Source: Amphimedon queenslandica (lineage: Eukaryota; Porifera; Demospongiae; Haplosclerida; Niphatidae). From it: a stretch of 22,209 nucleotides of DNA. Within the stretch, counting starts at the first letter, position 1. The number at the start of each line of letters is the position of its first letter. The stretch covers positions 128,472 to 150,680 of the forward strand of contig NW_003546353.1 in the NCBI RefSeq assembly GCF_000090795.2, written 5' to 3'. Position numbers and translations under genes: made by a program. Shown here piece by piece: positions 1-11,179 of this stretch. The notes below the pieces were generated by a model, which saw only the letters and a list, made by a program, of their open reading frames with translations, had not been told where the DNA came from and did no database searches.

Positions 1-1346
1 TAGTCCTGATCCTCCACCTGGTTCTGGCCGCTCTATGCCAGGGAGGTTCTTGCTAACGATACTCACTCAATTTGCTGAAAGAAACATTTTCTTATACCTC
101 TTTCGCCAAAATTTTAACAGTAAACAATAAAATATAAAGATATTTAATTCATTTTAATTTGTAGATGACTCCGTACTGACAGGTGTCTACACGAGCCTCA
201 GTGTATCTCAGCCGCTAGGGGGCGGGGCAGTGGGTGGAGCTGGAGGTAGAGAGGAGGAAGAGGAGGTGGATTCCTCAGGATTATTGTCAGTTGCTTCTCC
301 TGTCACATATCTCCTTGAGGTGAGTCTCATCCAACTATGTCTTACCTCATATGGTCTTATTGCCGTAGGATGTCACCGTTGCTACTCACTTCACTCAGGA
401 GATCACCATACAGTCTTTGGTTAATTTAGCAAAATATTTGGAACTGATTCCGGAAAGTTTCTCCTCTCTATTTTGGAACTTGACAAACCTTGACTGCTTC
501 CTCAAACAGTTGAAAGAACACCCCATTGTACGTTACTATAAATAGACACTGTACAGTGTGTATTATTGTGCTATAAATATACTCTTTGTTACTATAAATA
601 AACACTTTTATATATCTTTATTTCAGGTTTTACATGGATCCTTCAATGCCGTGTTACGTGTTATCATAAAGCTATTGAAGTTCTGTGATTCGAACAATTT
701 CACTGTCCGTATTCACACAGCACCTTTTATAATAATGACAGTTTCTTTTCTCTAGTATAATGCTGCCAGTTCCATCACTCTGGGGGCCATTTTGACAGAA
801 TTTCCTGATATCATAATGGAGGGACTTCACAATGTCTATATACCAGCTGGGGGCATAGTCTCGCTTGTTGGGGCGTGGCACAAAGCATTCTTCCATTATC
901 CTTCAGCTAAGGCACAGTCTTTCTATTTATATTTATTTATTTATTTATTTATTTATTTTAGAGGAGAGAAGTTGCTAAAAAGTTCTTGCTTTTAAAGTCC
1001 CTTATCGAAGAGTTCAGTGAAGGTCTTTCTCACAATTCCTCGGTACTTCCTGATAATCTCATCAACTTGTGTCAGTCATTCGTGATACTCTTAAATGAAT
1101 ACGTCTATTTTGGGTACATTGAGACTCTATGGGAGAAGAGAGTCTACACACAGCAGCTGGTATGTATAGTGTGATCATGTGATGTTCATGTGATCCTCCT
1201 GATAGCTTGATCAAGAGATACAGGACATTCAATTGAGCAGTTTAGTTAACAGCTGTGAAGGAATTGAAGTGGCTTTTAACAACGCTTTGAGATATGCTGT
1301 CAATTACCTAGCATCTGAGCTATCGCAAGCACCTCAAGAAGTAGGA

Positions 1347-1383
<37 letters not shown>

Positions 1384-2382
1384 GTTGTTGTTGTTGTTGT
1401 TTAGATTTCCTGTCAAGTCAAGTTGAGTGTCTCCCAGCTTGTGGTGCTCAGAGTGAACCGTTCCAACTACCCCATTGATATTATAAGGAGAATTGTTGAA
1501 GGACAGTACAGTCTCTCTTGGGTTGAGAAGAGGTTAATGGGGCCATGTTATATTCAGTGATGATGCTCCTCTTTTTCTGTTATAGTCAAAAGATTCGGAA
1601 CATTAGATCAGCTGATCATCATTCAGTGGATATGCACCCTGGAGATAATATCAACCCTCTAATGGTTCGATTTTATTATTTTAATGTTATTTTATTTTCC
1701 TGTAGCTGCTAGGCTGGTTATTCTTGGGTAGCCTTTGCCACAATTCAGTTCATTCAGCTGTCATTAGAGGAGGGATTCATAAGATGGAGAGAGTCCTGTC
1801 GACCGAGTGTGAGATACTCCTCCGATTAGCTTCTCCCATTAATAAAGTCGTATCCAACATCCTCCATCTTGTCATCAGGGCTCTCCAGGGACTCACTGAT
1901 GTAAGGACCAGGGACTTTAGTCAATTAGTTATTTATTTATTTATTTTATAGAGAAATCAGTATTATGGTTTCAACTGCATACTGTGCTTCTGTACTGTAA
2001 GTTAGTGTCATGTGATCATCATGTGACTATCATGTGATCATCATGTGACTATCATGTATCTACAGATATGGACCGTCTATATGGAGTTACACATTAATGA
2101 CGCTGTTCCAGAGATAGTCAATTCCTGGAGGATGATTGTTGATATTATACTGGACCTACCCACTAAACAAGGAATGGTAATCCTGTATAGATGTAGATCC
2201 TCCTTTTAATCATGTGCGTCTACCTTACCCTCTCTCTCTCCTTCAGTTAATGTGTAAACCAGATATTGTTGGAGTTTTCTGTAATCAAACACTAATCCCA
2301 CTCAAAAAGGCCACCAGTGGCATATCATCATTCTCACTTGTAAGATTGTAGTCAAAAAGACTCATCATCATCATCATCATCA

Positions 2383-2441
<59 letters not shown>

Positions 2442-5033
2442 TTGTTCTATTTTTAGTTGCTACCAACTTGGAAGAGGGTTATCAACATGCTGCCAAACCC
2501 TGAGGAGGTAGTCCTCTAATGAATTGTTTGTTTATGACTGCTATAGTCTTTTCCAAAAAATGGCTCCAAAATCACCCCAAATTTTTATTACATTTTCTAA
2601 TGCATAATGATGTACTTATGCAGTGTAGAAAGTTTGAGCTGATTCCGACTTCAATTTTTTAAGTTACGGCCATTTTAAGAAAACGTTAAAATTCTGAAAA
2701 TACCCAAGGCTATAGTCCATGGTTTTTTCCAAAAAATGGCTCCAAAATCACCCCAAATTTTTATTACATTTTCTGATACATATGAATGTACTTATGCTGT
2801 GTAGAAAGTTTGAGCTGATTCCGACTTTAATTTTTCGAGTTATGGCCATTTTTTAAAAATGCCAAAAATCTGAAAAATACCCAAGGCTATAGCCCATGGT
2901 TTTTTCCAAAAAATGGCTCCGAAATCATCCCAAATTTTTATTACATTTTCTAATACATATTGATGTCCTTATGCTGTGTAGAAAGTTTGAGCTGATTCCG
3001 ACTTCAATTTTTAAAGTTACGGCCATTTTAAGAAAACATCAAAATTCTGAAAAATATCCAAGGCTATAGCCCATGGTTTTTTCCAAAAAATGGCTCCGAA
3101 ATCATCCCAAATTTTTATTACATTTTCTAATACATATTGATGTACTTATGCAATGTAGAAAGTTTGAGCTGATTCCGACTTCAATTTTTTAAGTTACGGC
3201 CATTTTAAGAAAACGTTAAAATTCTGAAAAATACCCAAGGCTATAGCCCATGGTTTTTTCCAAAAAATGGCTCCGAAATCACTCCAAATTTTTATTACAT
3301 TTTCTGATACATATTAATGTACTTATGCTGTGTAGAAAGTTTGAGCTGATTCCGACTTTAATTTTTCGAGTTATGGCCATTTTTTTTAAATGCCAAAAAT
3401 TTGAAAAATACCCAAGGCTATAGCCCATGGTTTTTTCCAAAAAATGGCTCCGAAATCATCCCAAATTTTTATTACATTTTTAAATACATATTGATGTACT
3501 TATGCTGTGTAGAAAGTTTGAGCTGATTCCGACTTCAATTTTTTAAGTTACGGCCATTTTAAGAAAACGTTAAAATTCTGAAAATACCCAAGCTAGGCTA
3601 TAGCCCATGGTTTTTTCCAAAAAATGGCTCCAAAATCACCCCAAATTTTTATTACATTTTCTGATACATATTAATGTCCTTATGCTGTGTAGAAAGTTTG
3701 AGCTGATTCCGACTTCAATTTTTTAAGTTACGGCCATTTTAAGAAAATGTCAAAATTCTGAAAAATACCCAAGCTAGGCTATAGCCCATGGTTTTTTCCA
3801 AAAAATGGCTCCGAAATCATCCCAAATTTTTATTACATTTTCTGATACATATTAATGTACTTATGCTGTGTAGAAAGTTTGAGCTGATTCCGACTTTAAT
3901 TTTTCGAGTTATGGCCATTTTTTTTAAATGCCAAAAATTTGAAAAATACCCAAGGCTATAGCCCATGGTTTTTTTCAAAAAATGGCTCCGAAATCATCCC
4001 AAATTTTTATTACATTTTTAAATACATATTGATGTACTTATGCTGTGTAGAAAGTTTGAGCTGATTCCGACTTCAATTTTTTAAGTTACGGCCATTTTAA
4101 GAAAATGTCAAAATTCTGAAAAATACCCAAGCTAGGCTATAGCCCATGGTTTTTTCCAAAAAATGGCTCCGAAATCATCCCAAATTTTTATTACATTTTC
4201 TGATACATATTAATGTACTTATGCTGTGTAGAAAGTTTGAGCTGATTCCGACTTTAATTTTTCGAGTTATGGCCATTTTTTTTAAATGCCAAAAATTTGA
4301 AAAATACCCAAGGCTATAGCCCATGGTTTTTTTCAAAAAATGGCTCCGAAATCATCCCAAATTTTTATTACATTTTTAAATACATATTGATGTACTTATG
4401 CTGTGTAGAAAGTTTGAGCTGATTCCGACTTCAATTTTTTAAGTTACGGCCATTTTAAGAAAATGTCAAAATTCTGAAAAATACCCAAGCTAGGCTATAG
4501 CCCATGGTTTTTTCCAAAAAATGGCTCCGAAATCACTCCAAATTTTTATTACATTTTCTGATACATATTAATGTACTTATGCTGTGTAGAAAGTTTGAGC
4601 TGATTCCGACTTTAATTTTTTGAGTTATGGCCATTTTTTTTAAATGCCAAAAATTTGAAAAATACCCAAGGCTATAGCCCATGGTTTTTTCCAAAAAATG
4701 GCTCCGAAATCACCCCAAATTTTTATTACATTTTCTGATGCATATTGATGTCCTTATGCTGTGTAGAAAATGAGCTGATTCCAACTTCAATTTTTCAAGT
4801 TACGGCCATTTTAAGAAAATGCCAAAAATCTGAAAAATACCCAAGGCTATAGCTCATGGTTTTTTTTCCAAAAAATGGCTCCGAAATCATCCCAAATTGA
4901 TGTCCTTATATTTTTGTGTTCACAGGCCGAGTTAGCAGATTATGCTTGTGTTAATGAGATTGGTATGGACCTCTGGTTCAGAGAAATGCTCAAGAAATTT
5001 CACGAGTTGGAATCACAGTATCTATCAACATGA
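1..5033 (+). CDS. Unidentified helical (HEAT/ARM-like) protein, 3' part of a multi-exon gene
   Basis: I do not recognise this gene. The window opens inside an exon, so the N-terminus is missing. Sixteen exons splice into one open frame: 1-118 (least certain), 165-319, 369-527, 627-704, 756-911, 962-1159, 1206-1340, 1405-1505, 1586-1664, 1706-1900, 1952-1996, 2066-2176, 2247-2339, 2457-2507 and 4926-5033 (TGA), with most borders at codon phase 0. The product is almost wholly amphipathic helix with many Leu/Ile, as in HEAT or exportin/nucleoporin-like solenoids. An acidic Gly/Glu-rich loop lies in the second exon (GGREEEEEVDSS). No catalytic motif, membrane segment or signal peptide is visible. 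The intron after 911 appears to use a GC donor. The last intron is 2.4 kb and holds a satellite; the other introns are about 40-100 nt. A solenoid scaffold role is inference only. Confidence 0.7.
1349..1403 (+). repeat. (ATT)n-(GTT)n microsatellite in an intron
   Basis: ATT units pass into GTT units and run straight into the TTTAG acceptor of the exon at 1405. The tract fills most of the intron and supplies its T-rich acceptor side. Confidence 0.9.
2008..2057 (+). repeat. 22-bp tandem duplication built on CATGTGAT/CATGTGACT
   Basis: Two copies of a 22-bp unit made of CATGTGATCAT and CATGTGACTAT lie in the intron before the exon at 2066. The same CATGTGA/TCACATG core recurs at 1171-1200, 12312-12360 and 12456-12480, always in introns. 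Confidence 0.75.
2361..2441 (+). repeat. (CAT)n-(ATT)n microsatellite in an intron
   Basis: CAT units change to a long ATT tract just upstream of the TTTTTAG acceptor at 2456. This is the intron immediately before the short exon that precedes the satellite-bearing intron. Confidence 0.9.
2541..4907 (+). repeat. Intronic satellite, about 14 tandem copies of a 177-181 bp monomer
   Basis: The core AAAAAATGGCTCC recurs with its TGG at 2561, 2737, 2914, 3091, 3268, 3445, 3625, 3806, 3983, 4164, 4341, 4522, 4699 and 4876, a spacing of 176-181 bp. Each unit contains CCATGGTTTTTTCC, then ATTACATTTTCTGATACATA, then GCTGTGTAGAAAGTTTGAG. Two monomer types are visible. Type A has AAGTTACGGCCATTTTAAG; type B has CGAGTTATGGCCATTTTTT. 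From about 3625 onward they mostly alternate. The last copy is cut off about 20 bp before the splice acceptor at 4925. The array fills nearly all of the 2418-nt final intron of gene 1. No long open frame or transposase relic is seen in it. Confidence 0.97.
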
Positions 5034-5287
5034 TACGACATGAATCATGGAATCAGTGATCAATTTTAATCAAGAAATCAAGTTTAATTTTTACATCATT
5101 AATTATTTGCTTTTAAGATTTACTGTATTTATTCATCAGCAGTGTTGAGTAGTGTAGTCTCTCTATGGAACAATATTTGATGTGTTGTGGTGTCATGTGG
5201 TTATATTTTTATTATGTAAAACATTAAATAATTTGCAAATGAAGAGAAGATACAAAGAATGAGAGAGAGAGGGGGGGGGTGAAAGGA
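5034..5287. other. Convergent 3' UTR region between gene 1 and ZCRB1
   Basis: This 254-bp gap separates two stop codons facing each other. ATTAAA at 5223-5228 could serve gene 1 on the plus strand. TTTATT at 5128-5133 reads AATAAA on the minus strand and could serve ZCRB1. If both are used, the two 3' UTRs overlap by about 100 bp. A GA-rich run and a G run lie near 5261-5279. Confidence 0.55.
5128..5133 (-). terminator. Candidate polyadenylation signal AATAAA for ZCRB1
   Basis: A canonical AATAAA on the minus strand, 155 bp past the ZCRB1 stop codon. It is supported only by motif and position. Confidence 0.4.
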
Positions 5288-6376
5288 TTAGTCGCTAGCA
5301 TCTTCATCAGAGAAATAAGAATCTTTCTTAAGGGTTTTTCGCTGGCGGCCATATTGATGTATCAGGTCACTCGTCATCACTGGCTGCTGTTCTATTGTTA
5401 ATGGGTCACTTAAAAGTGGGCGTGGTTTATCATCAGTCTGTGGGCGTGGTTCAATCTCTCGTTCTTCTTGAGAGATTCTTATAGCTTCACCCAGAGATAT
5501 ATCATCATCATCATATTCATCAACAACCTCTTCTGTAGCACTAATAATAATAAATAAATGAATAATAATAATCTGATATATTTTACCTCTTGTCACGTTC
5601 AGATTGTTTTCTTTTTCTCTTTTTAGTTTGAGGTTGTTCCCGATCACCTAACGCATTCTTAGGACACTGGTAACTTAAATGGCCTCCTTCCTAAAGTGAA
5701 ACATCAACCGCTGACCACTCTACAATACTCTATGGATAATGTTAAAATTGACTGTTTAAAGAGCAAAATTTTGACCATACATTGCAGGGCCTCTACAAAA
5801 CAGGTTCAATTTGAGACTAAAATTTTGGTAAACAGACCTCATTTCACCAAAATTTAACTTGATCAAAATGACAGTACATGATATAATGGCAATAACTCAC
5901 TCGACACTCATAGCAGAATGATTTATCTTTATAAATTTTCCTTTTTATAAATTCAGGTGCTCGTCCATTGTCTTTAGCAATGCTACACTTTAAAGTTCTT
6001 CCAAACATTTCCCTGTCATTCATTATCTGTACTGCCCTTGCGGCGGCCATCTTGTCAATGAACAGAATAAAAGCCACACCTCTACTCTCTCTCTTCTCCT
6101 TATCTTTGACTACGGTAACCCTTTAAAAGGGTTTGAAAAATTTAAAAATAAAATAAAATAAGAACATTTTTAGATTTGTTATTCGTACTTTCATACTTTA
6201 ATTTTATTAATACTCACTTTCCAATTTTTCCAAATTTTTCAAATATCTATCAACAAAATTTTATAAAACATAAATAATGATCGCCTTTTCACTTTGTGTA
6301 GGTCATTATTGGTGAGACAATACGGAAGATTACTGACATACACGGTGCTTTTACTAGGACACAGTCCCCCACTCAT
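5288..6376 (-). CDS. ZCRB1: ZCRB1 / U11/U12 snRNP 31 kDa protein (RRM + CCHC zinc knuckle)
   Basis: This is a component of the U11/U12 di-snRNP of the minor (U12-type) spliceosome and should act in the nucleus. Five coding exons on the minus strand, 6376-6293, 6246-6218, 6120-5901, 5690-5587 and 5540-5288, give 229 residues (human about 217). The start [18 protein letters not shown] closely matches vertebrate ZCRB1. RNP2 is VYVSNL and RNP1 is RGVAFILF (residues about 10-80). The zinc knuckle is [14 protein letters not shown], split exactly by an intron between the Arg and Glu. It is followed by a Lys/Arg-rich stretch, an acidic patch, and the family tail [13 protein letters not shown]. The second exon is only 29 nt. 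All four coding introns are GT-AG and 46-101 nt long. A spliced 5' UTR exon probably lies upstream near 6426-6460. The gene is head-to-head with CAPS. Identification is firm. Confidence 0.95.
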
Positions 6377-6379
6377 TGT

Positions 6380-6460
6380 CTAAGGAGAGGAACTATAACT
6401 GACAATCTGTTAGTGAGTCACTCACCAATTTTCCATATCCTTCCTAACAGTAGCCATGTT
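6380..6460 (-). other. Probable 5' UTR intron and upstream exon of ZCRB1 with a short uORF
   Basis: On the minus strand a good donor (GTGAGTGA) at 6425 and an acceptor (CCTTAG) at 6381-6380 define a 46-nt intron three bases upstream of the ZCRB1 ATG (6376-6374). The exon before it carries an ATG at 6457 that opens a ten-codon frame. After splicing that frame would stop just before the main ATG. This is inferred from splice consensus only. Confidence 0.5.
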
Positions 6461-6605
6461 TTCATTAATAACTAGCAATAGCTAGATATCTCTAGTTATT
6501 AATAGTTATTATTACTAGTTATTAAAGGGTTAAAATTCTTTCCGCCGAGAGTTCCGTACCAAGTTCCTCGCAGTTCTCTTTGTCTGGTTCTCTTTCTATT
6601 CAGTG
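6427..6605. promoter_or_regulatory. Short divergent promoter region between ZCRB1 and CAPS
   Basis: The two start codons are about 230 bp apart and face away from each other, so both promoters must share this space. It holds a perfect 12-bp inverted repeat, ATTAATAACTAG (6464-6475) against CTAGTTATTAAT (6492-6503), with a 16-bp spacer. A further CTAGTTATTAA lies at 6515-6525. A CG-containing, C/T-rich stretch at about 6537-6600 lies just upstream of the CAPS ATG. No TATA box in a convincing position was found. Confidence 0.5.
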
Positions 6606-8391
6606 ATGATCGTTGATGATGATAGCAGTGATTCTGAGCTAGAGGGGCGTCTCTCAGTCTCTCCCGCTGTCACTAGAGGCGGGGGCCTAAAGGGTTCCAG
6701 CAGTCCAACTCATTTCGTCAAGTTTAAGCCACTGGAGCTGAGCGAGCCTGAGTCTGAAGAAGAAGAAGATGGAGAGCATCTTAACTTACCTGCTGAGGTT
6801 AGAGAATTTTATTGATTTATTTATAATTTCTTTTATGAAGTTGTTTACAGTAATTATTATTAATGTAATTATGATAAATTACTGTCATCTTAATTGATGA
6901 CAGTTACCCATTCCTAGTGTGTATTGTTTGTTTATAATAGTCTACAATTTGTTGTTGTTGTTTATTCTGTTGTTGTTGTTTATCCTGTTGTTTATTAATA
7001 GGCTAAAGGTAAGAACAGACGTGCTAGTGAGGCAATAGCTCAGTGGCGGTCGCAGCGTTGGGAATCAGTGGATTCATTTTCATCAGATGATGACCAGGCA
7101 TATGAGAGCACACCACTACTGAACAAACAGCTCTACCTACTGGTTGCCAGGTGTATAGCGTATCCATTTAACTCTAAGTTCCAGATAGAGACCGCTCCCC
7201 CTAAGCCACGCCTTAGTAACGAGAGTTACTTAAAGATATGCGATGTCCTTCAGTCAGCCATCAACACTGATAAAACCCTCCAGCAACATTTGATTCTTAA
7301 CGGGAACGAGATGAAGACCATTGTCAATGCTGACTTCTTGCAAACAGTCGAGTGGTACTTTACAAACATTCTCTCACGGGATGACGTCCGCATAGCCTGT
7401 ACCTCCGGAGGGTTTTCTATCAAGGAACTTGAGAATATATTCCGTGTGGCTATTTGCCGCAAGTTTAGAGATAAATTTGAGACAGCAACAGGAGGAGGAG
7501 GAGGAGAGAGGAGTATCACCAAGAAGATAGAGGGGGATCCCAAGTTTCAAATATGGGTCTGTACGTTTGTGAAACTGATTGAGCATGGGTCCCAGAGCGT
7601 CATGTCAGAGAGGGAGCTGAGACAGATCAACAAGCAAATGAGTTGGGAGAAACAAGAGCTCTACTTGTTATTTCAGAATATACTGGGGATTTCAAAGAGT
7701 GATCATCAAGCTTTATTTAGAACCTGCCATGTGAGAAATTCTCTCTCTCTCTCTCTCATTGATTCTTTTCTTTTCTTTTCCAATAGTTAAATAATTTGGA
7801 AGAGCAAGAGGACGTGGTTAGGCGAGAGATTCATAAAAGAAAAGAATTGCTCAAAAAAGTAAACAAACAATCTAATTATTATTGATATAGGAATTGTCTG
7901 ATGTTGACATTTGATTATTACATAAACAGATTTTAATAATGCGGACAATTCTGAACAATCCCATTATGAGACTTTGACTCAATTTTGGAGCAACTTTTAA
8001 AATTCGTAAAAAATCCAATTTTGATCAGAATCAACTCAAACTTTCTACACAGCATAAGTACATGTATATGCATCAGAAAATGTAATTAAAAATGGAGAAT
8101 TTTCTTCTTTTAATTTTGGCAAAATTTGGTCAAAGTCCCTGTACTACAGTTCCTGTACTTTGGTCAAATTTCATCAAAAATGAAAAGGAGAGACATCTTA
8201 CTACATTTCCTGGTACCTCGCAGGGTGTATGCAGCTTTTATTGGAAGAACCAGTCGGAACAAGTGTTGGGTGCTTACTTTGATGAAATGGACAGAAGGTT
8301 ACGAGAACTCACTGAGAACCTTGAGTCTCGCTCAATGACATCATCAGAATATGGAATGAGGGAGAAAAAGAAGTGAGAATATGTTCATTGA

Positions 8392-8456
<65 letters not shown>

Positions 8457-9016
8457 GTTTGTTTGTTTGTTTGTTTTTTTGTTAATAGGAAAGTTACTGC
8501 TGATTCTACTGCTCAAACTTACACAAATAAAGACTTTGTATTCCATCACAAAGTGAAGGTACACTGTTGTCGTTTGTACTTGTTATAATAATAATAATCA
8601 TTATCATTTTGTTATTTTCAATTTAGGTAACAGTTCGAGATGCCAGTCAGATAATTGGAGTTGCAGAAGGGAAAAATATTTTTATTGTTTTTGAAGTAAA
8701 TAAATAAACAAATTAATTAATGGAATATCTTTCCCCAACAGTTGGAAGGGAACAATCCGTTGGCTACTAAATCAGTTCCACTCAACACAAAACACATTGC
8801 GCTGTAAGAGACCACACGTACATGGGCTATATAGCTATTTAATTATTATTAATTATTATTAAATAATTATTATTAATTAGGTTTGATGAAGGTGGAGAGT
8901 TCTGGACTAATACTCCCCTACCTCAGATCAGTTTTATCTTAAAATTAGAAACCCAGGGATTGCTCAGTAGCGAAAAGTCTTTAGCAAAGGTAAGAACCAT
9001 GTACATTATTATTTTT

Positions 9017-9073
<57 letters not shown>

Positions 9074-10606
9074 ATTCAGAAACTCCACACTGTGATGCCT
9101 ACTGCAGTGGAGACTACTGATGATGTTGAGCTTCAAAGGAATGACGGTACAGTCCTCACTCACCTCAGGGTATCAACGTTTCTAGAGCGGCCTGGGAACA
9201 TGAGGAAGTGTGGGTCAGTACTAATACACATGAAGCTCCTCCCTTTATACACTAACAGGTACCTCTATTGTGCTGGGGACTTTGCCTTTAAGCAATGGCG
9301 GTCACGGTTCCTTGCTCTTCTTCAAATGTCCCAGTTTAGTTTTGCTTTTTGTCACTACCAACCAAAGGACACTCACCCCAGGGAGTTCATCGTCCTTGAA
9401 GGATACACTGTACAGTATCTGGCGGAAGGTACTGACACAGTTACATGTAATCTCTTAAGTAATTAAATGTCTTTAAATTGCACACAGCACCTCTATTAGA
9501 GGGCCCTCCTATACTTTAGGATTATATTTATGTAGCCCCAGTCTTATAATATATACAGTCTCTTTTATTACATGTACATGTACTGATAGTTTCCATTCTT
9601 TTCAGAGCCAAACGGAGAAGATTTAGCCAAGTATCATTTCACTCTTTCGTCTGAGAAAGGAGTCATCAAGTTTGGGTGCATGACCTCGAGTGAGAGAGAC
9701 CAGTGGGTCCAATGGTTGACGAGGGCTACTGGTCAAACGGACAAACCAAAAGACAAACCTGGTAAGGAATATGGCCAGCTGTTATACTGAGTTATACTGA
9801 GTTATACTGAGATGTACGTAGGTTTTATAATGTCCCTTCTCTTCCTTATTAGGTAATCCAGCTGCTGGTAGTATTCCCAAGTCTCCATTAGCAGGAGGGG
9901 ATATCAAGGCTATGGGTATTGCTGATGTTGTCAATATGGACGTTGCAGAGTTGGACCATCCAAAAATGTTTACAAAATTATTTAAATCAATTCTTAACTA
10001 TCGTCTCAAGGAAATTGATTTCAGTCGAGTAAGTACATATACATGTGTCTATTAATTAATAGTTCAAAATGGCGGGTTTTTCAACAAATCGCACCTTTAA
10101 AACATCATATTTGCCGAAATTCCCTCCCCCCCAGCAGTATAGTCAATATTATTATTTCTATATTATGCAGGGTTTCTTCTCTCCTGGTCAGATGTACGTT
10201 ATTGATGAGTACTGTGCTAGGTACTGCATTAGACTCAGCCACAGACACTTGACCTGCCTTTGGGAGTGGCTGCAATGTGAACTCAAAGGTCAAAGAATAT
10301 GGCCAGTCATGATGCTCCACTCGTTTGGTTTCTGTCAGATGCACGTCATGGGACAAAAGTAAACAATAAACAACAACAACAACAACAATAATAATAACAA
10401 ACAATTGAATAAACAATAGGCCACAGGAACACAGCGAGGTGGTTACCCCAGAGGAGAGGAAGCAGTGGTCACAACTGAGTGGACAGATTGAGCTACTCCT
10501 GGCAGAAAAACTTGAGAACTTCAGAGAACACTTTCCATTTTCTTGTCCTAAAGATGATCTTAAAATATCAATGAAACTTTTTACTCTTGTAAGAGGACAG
10601 GGGCTC

Positions 10607-10660
<54 letters not shown>

Positions 10661-10878
10661 AGGTTGCTGAAATCAATCATTCCCAGGAGTCTAAGCACAA
10701 TATGCCGTTATACAGTGAGGACACGCCCCTCAAACTACTCATTGCTATTTTGGAGAGAGCAGCTCTCAATAATTATAAAAAGATATTCGCTAAACTTTGG
10801 CAATATGAAGAACTGGAACTAGGTACATAAAACACTCCCGTATACATCATATTATCATTATTATTATTATTATTATTC

Positions 10879-10948
<70 letters not shown>

Positions 10949-11114
10949 CATTATTATTATTATTATTATTATTTTACAGATGAGTACAGTGATCATTTGA
11001 ATGTTGATCAGCTCTATACATTGGCTCAGATGTGTGTGGATTTCATGTACGAACTTCATGAGTTTTATGCTGACGTAAGTACATGATACCAGTATGTTAT
11101 CATTATTATTATTA

Positions 11115-11179
<65 letters not shown>

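Noticed and set aside
2541-4907. Regular repeats that might be a CRISPR array
   Set aside because: Units are about 177 bp and similar along their whole length, with no unique spacers and no cas genes. The setting is a eukaryotic intron.
1-5033. Assignment of gene 1 to MED24, NELF-B, C1orf112/FIRRM or an exportin
   Set aside because: Comparison from memory gave only vague helical resemblance, not residue-level matches, so no name was given.
10105-10698. Minus-strand open frame with long Ile/Val runs
   Set aside because: The runs are translated ATT/GTT microsatellite. The strand opposite carries CAPS exons that splice in frame with strong family similarity.
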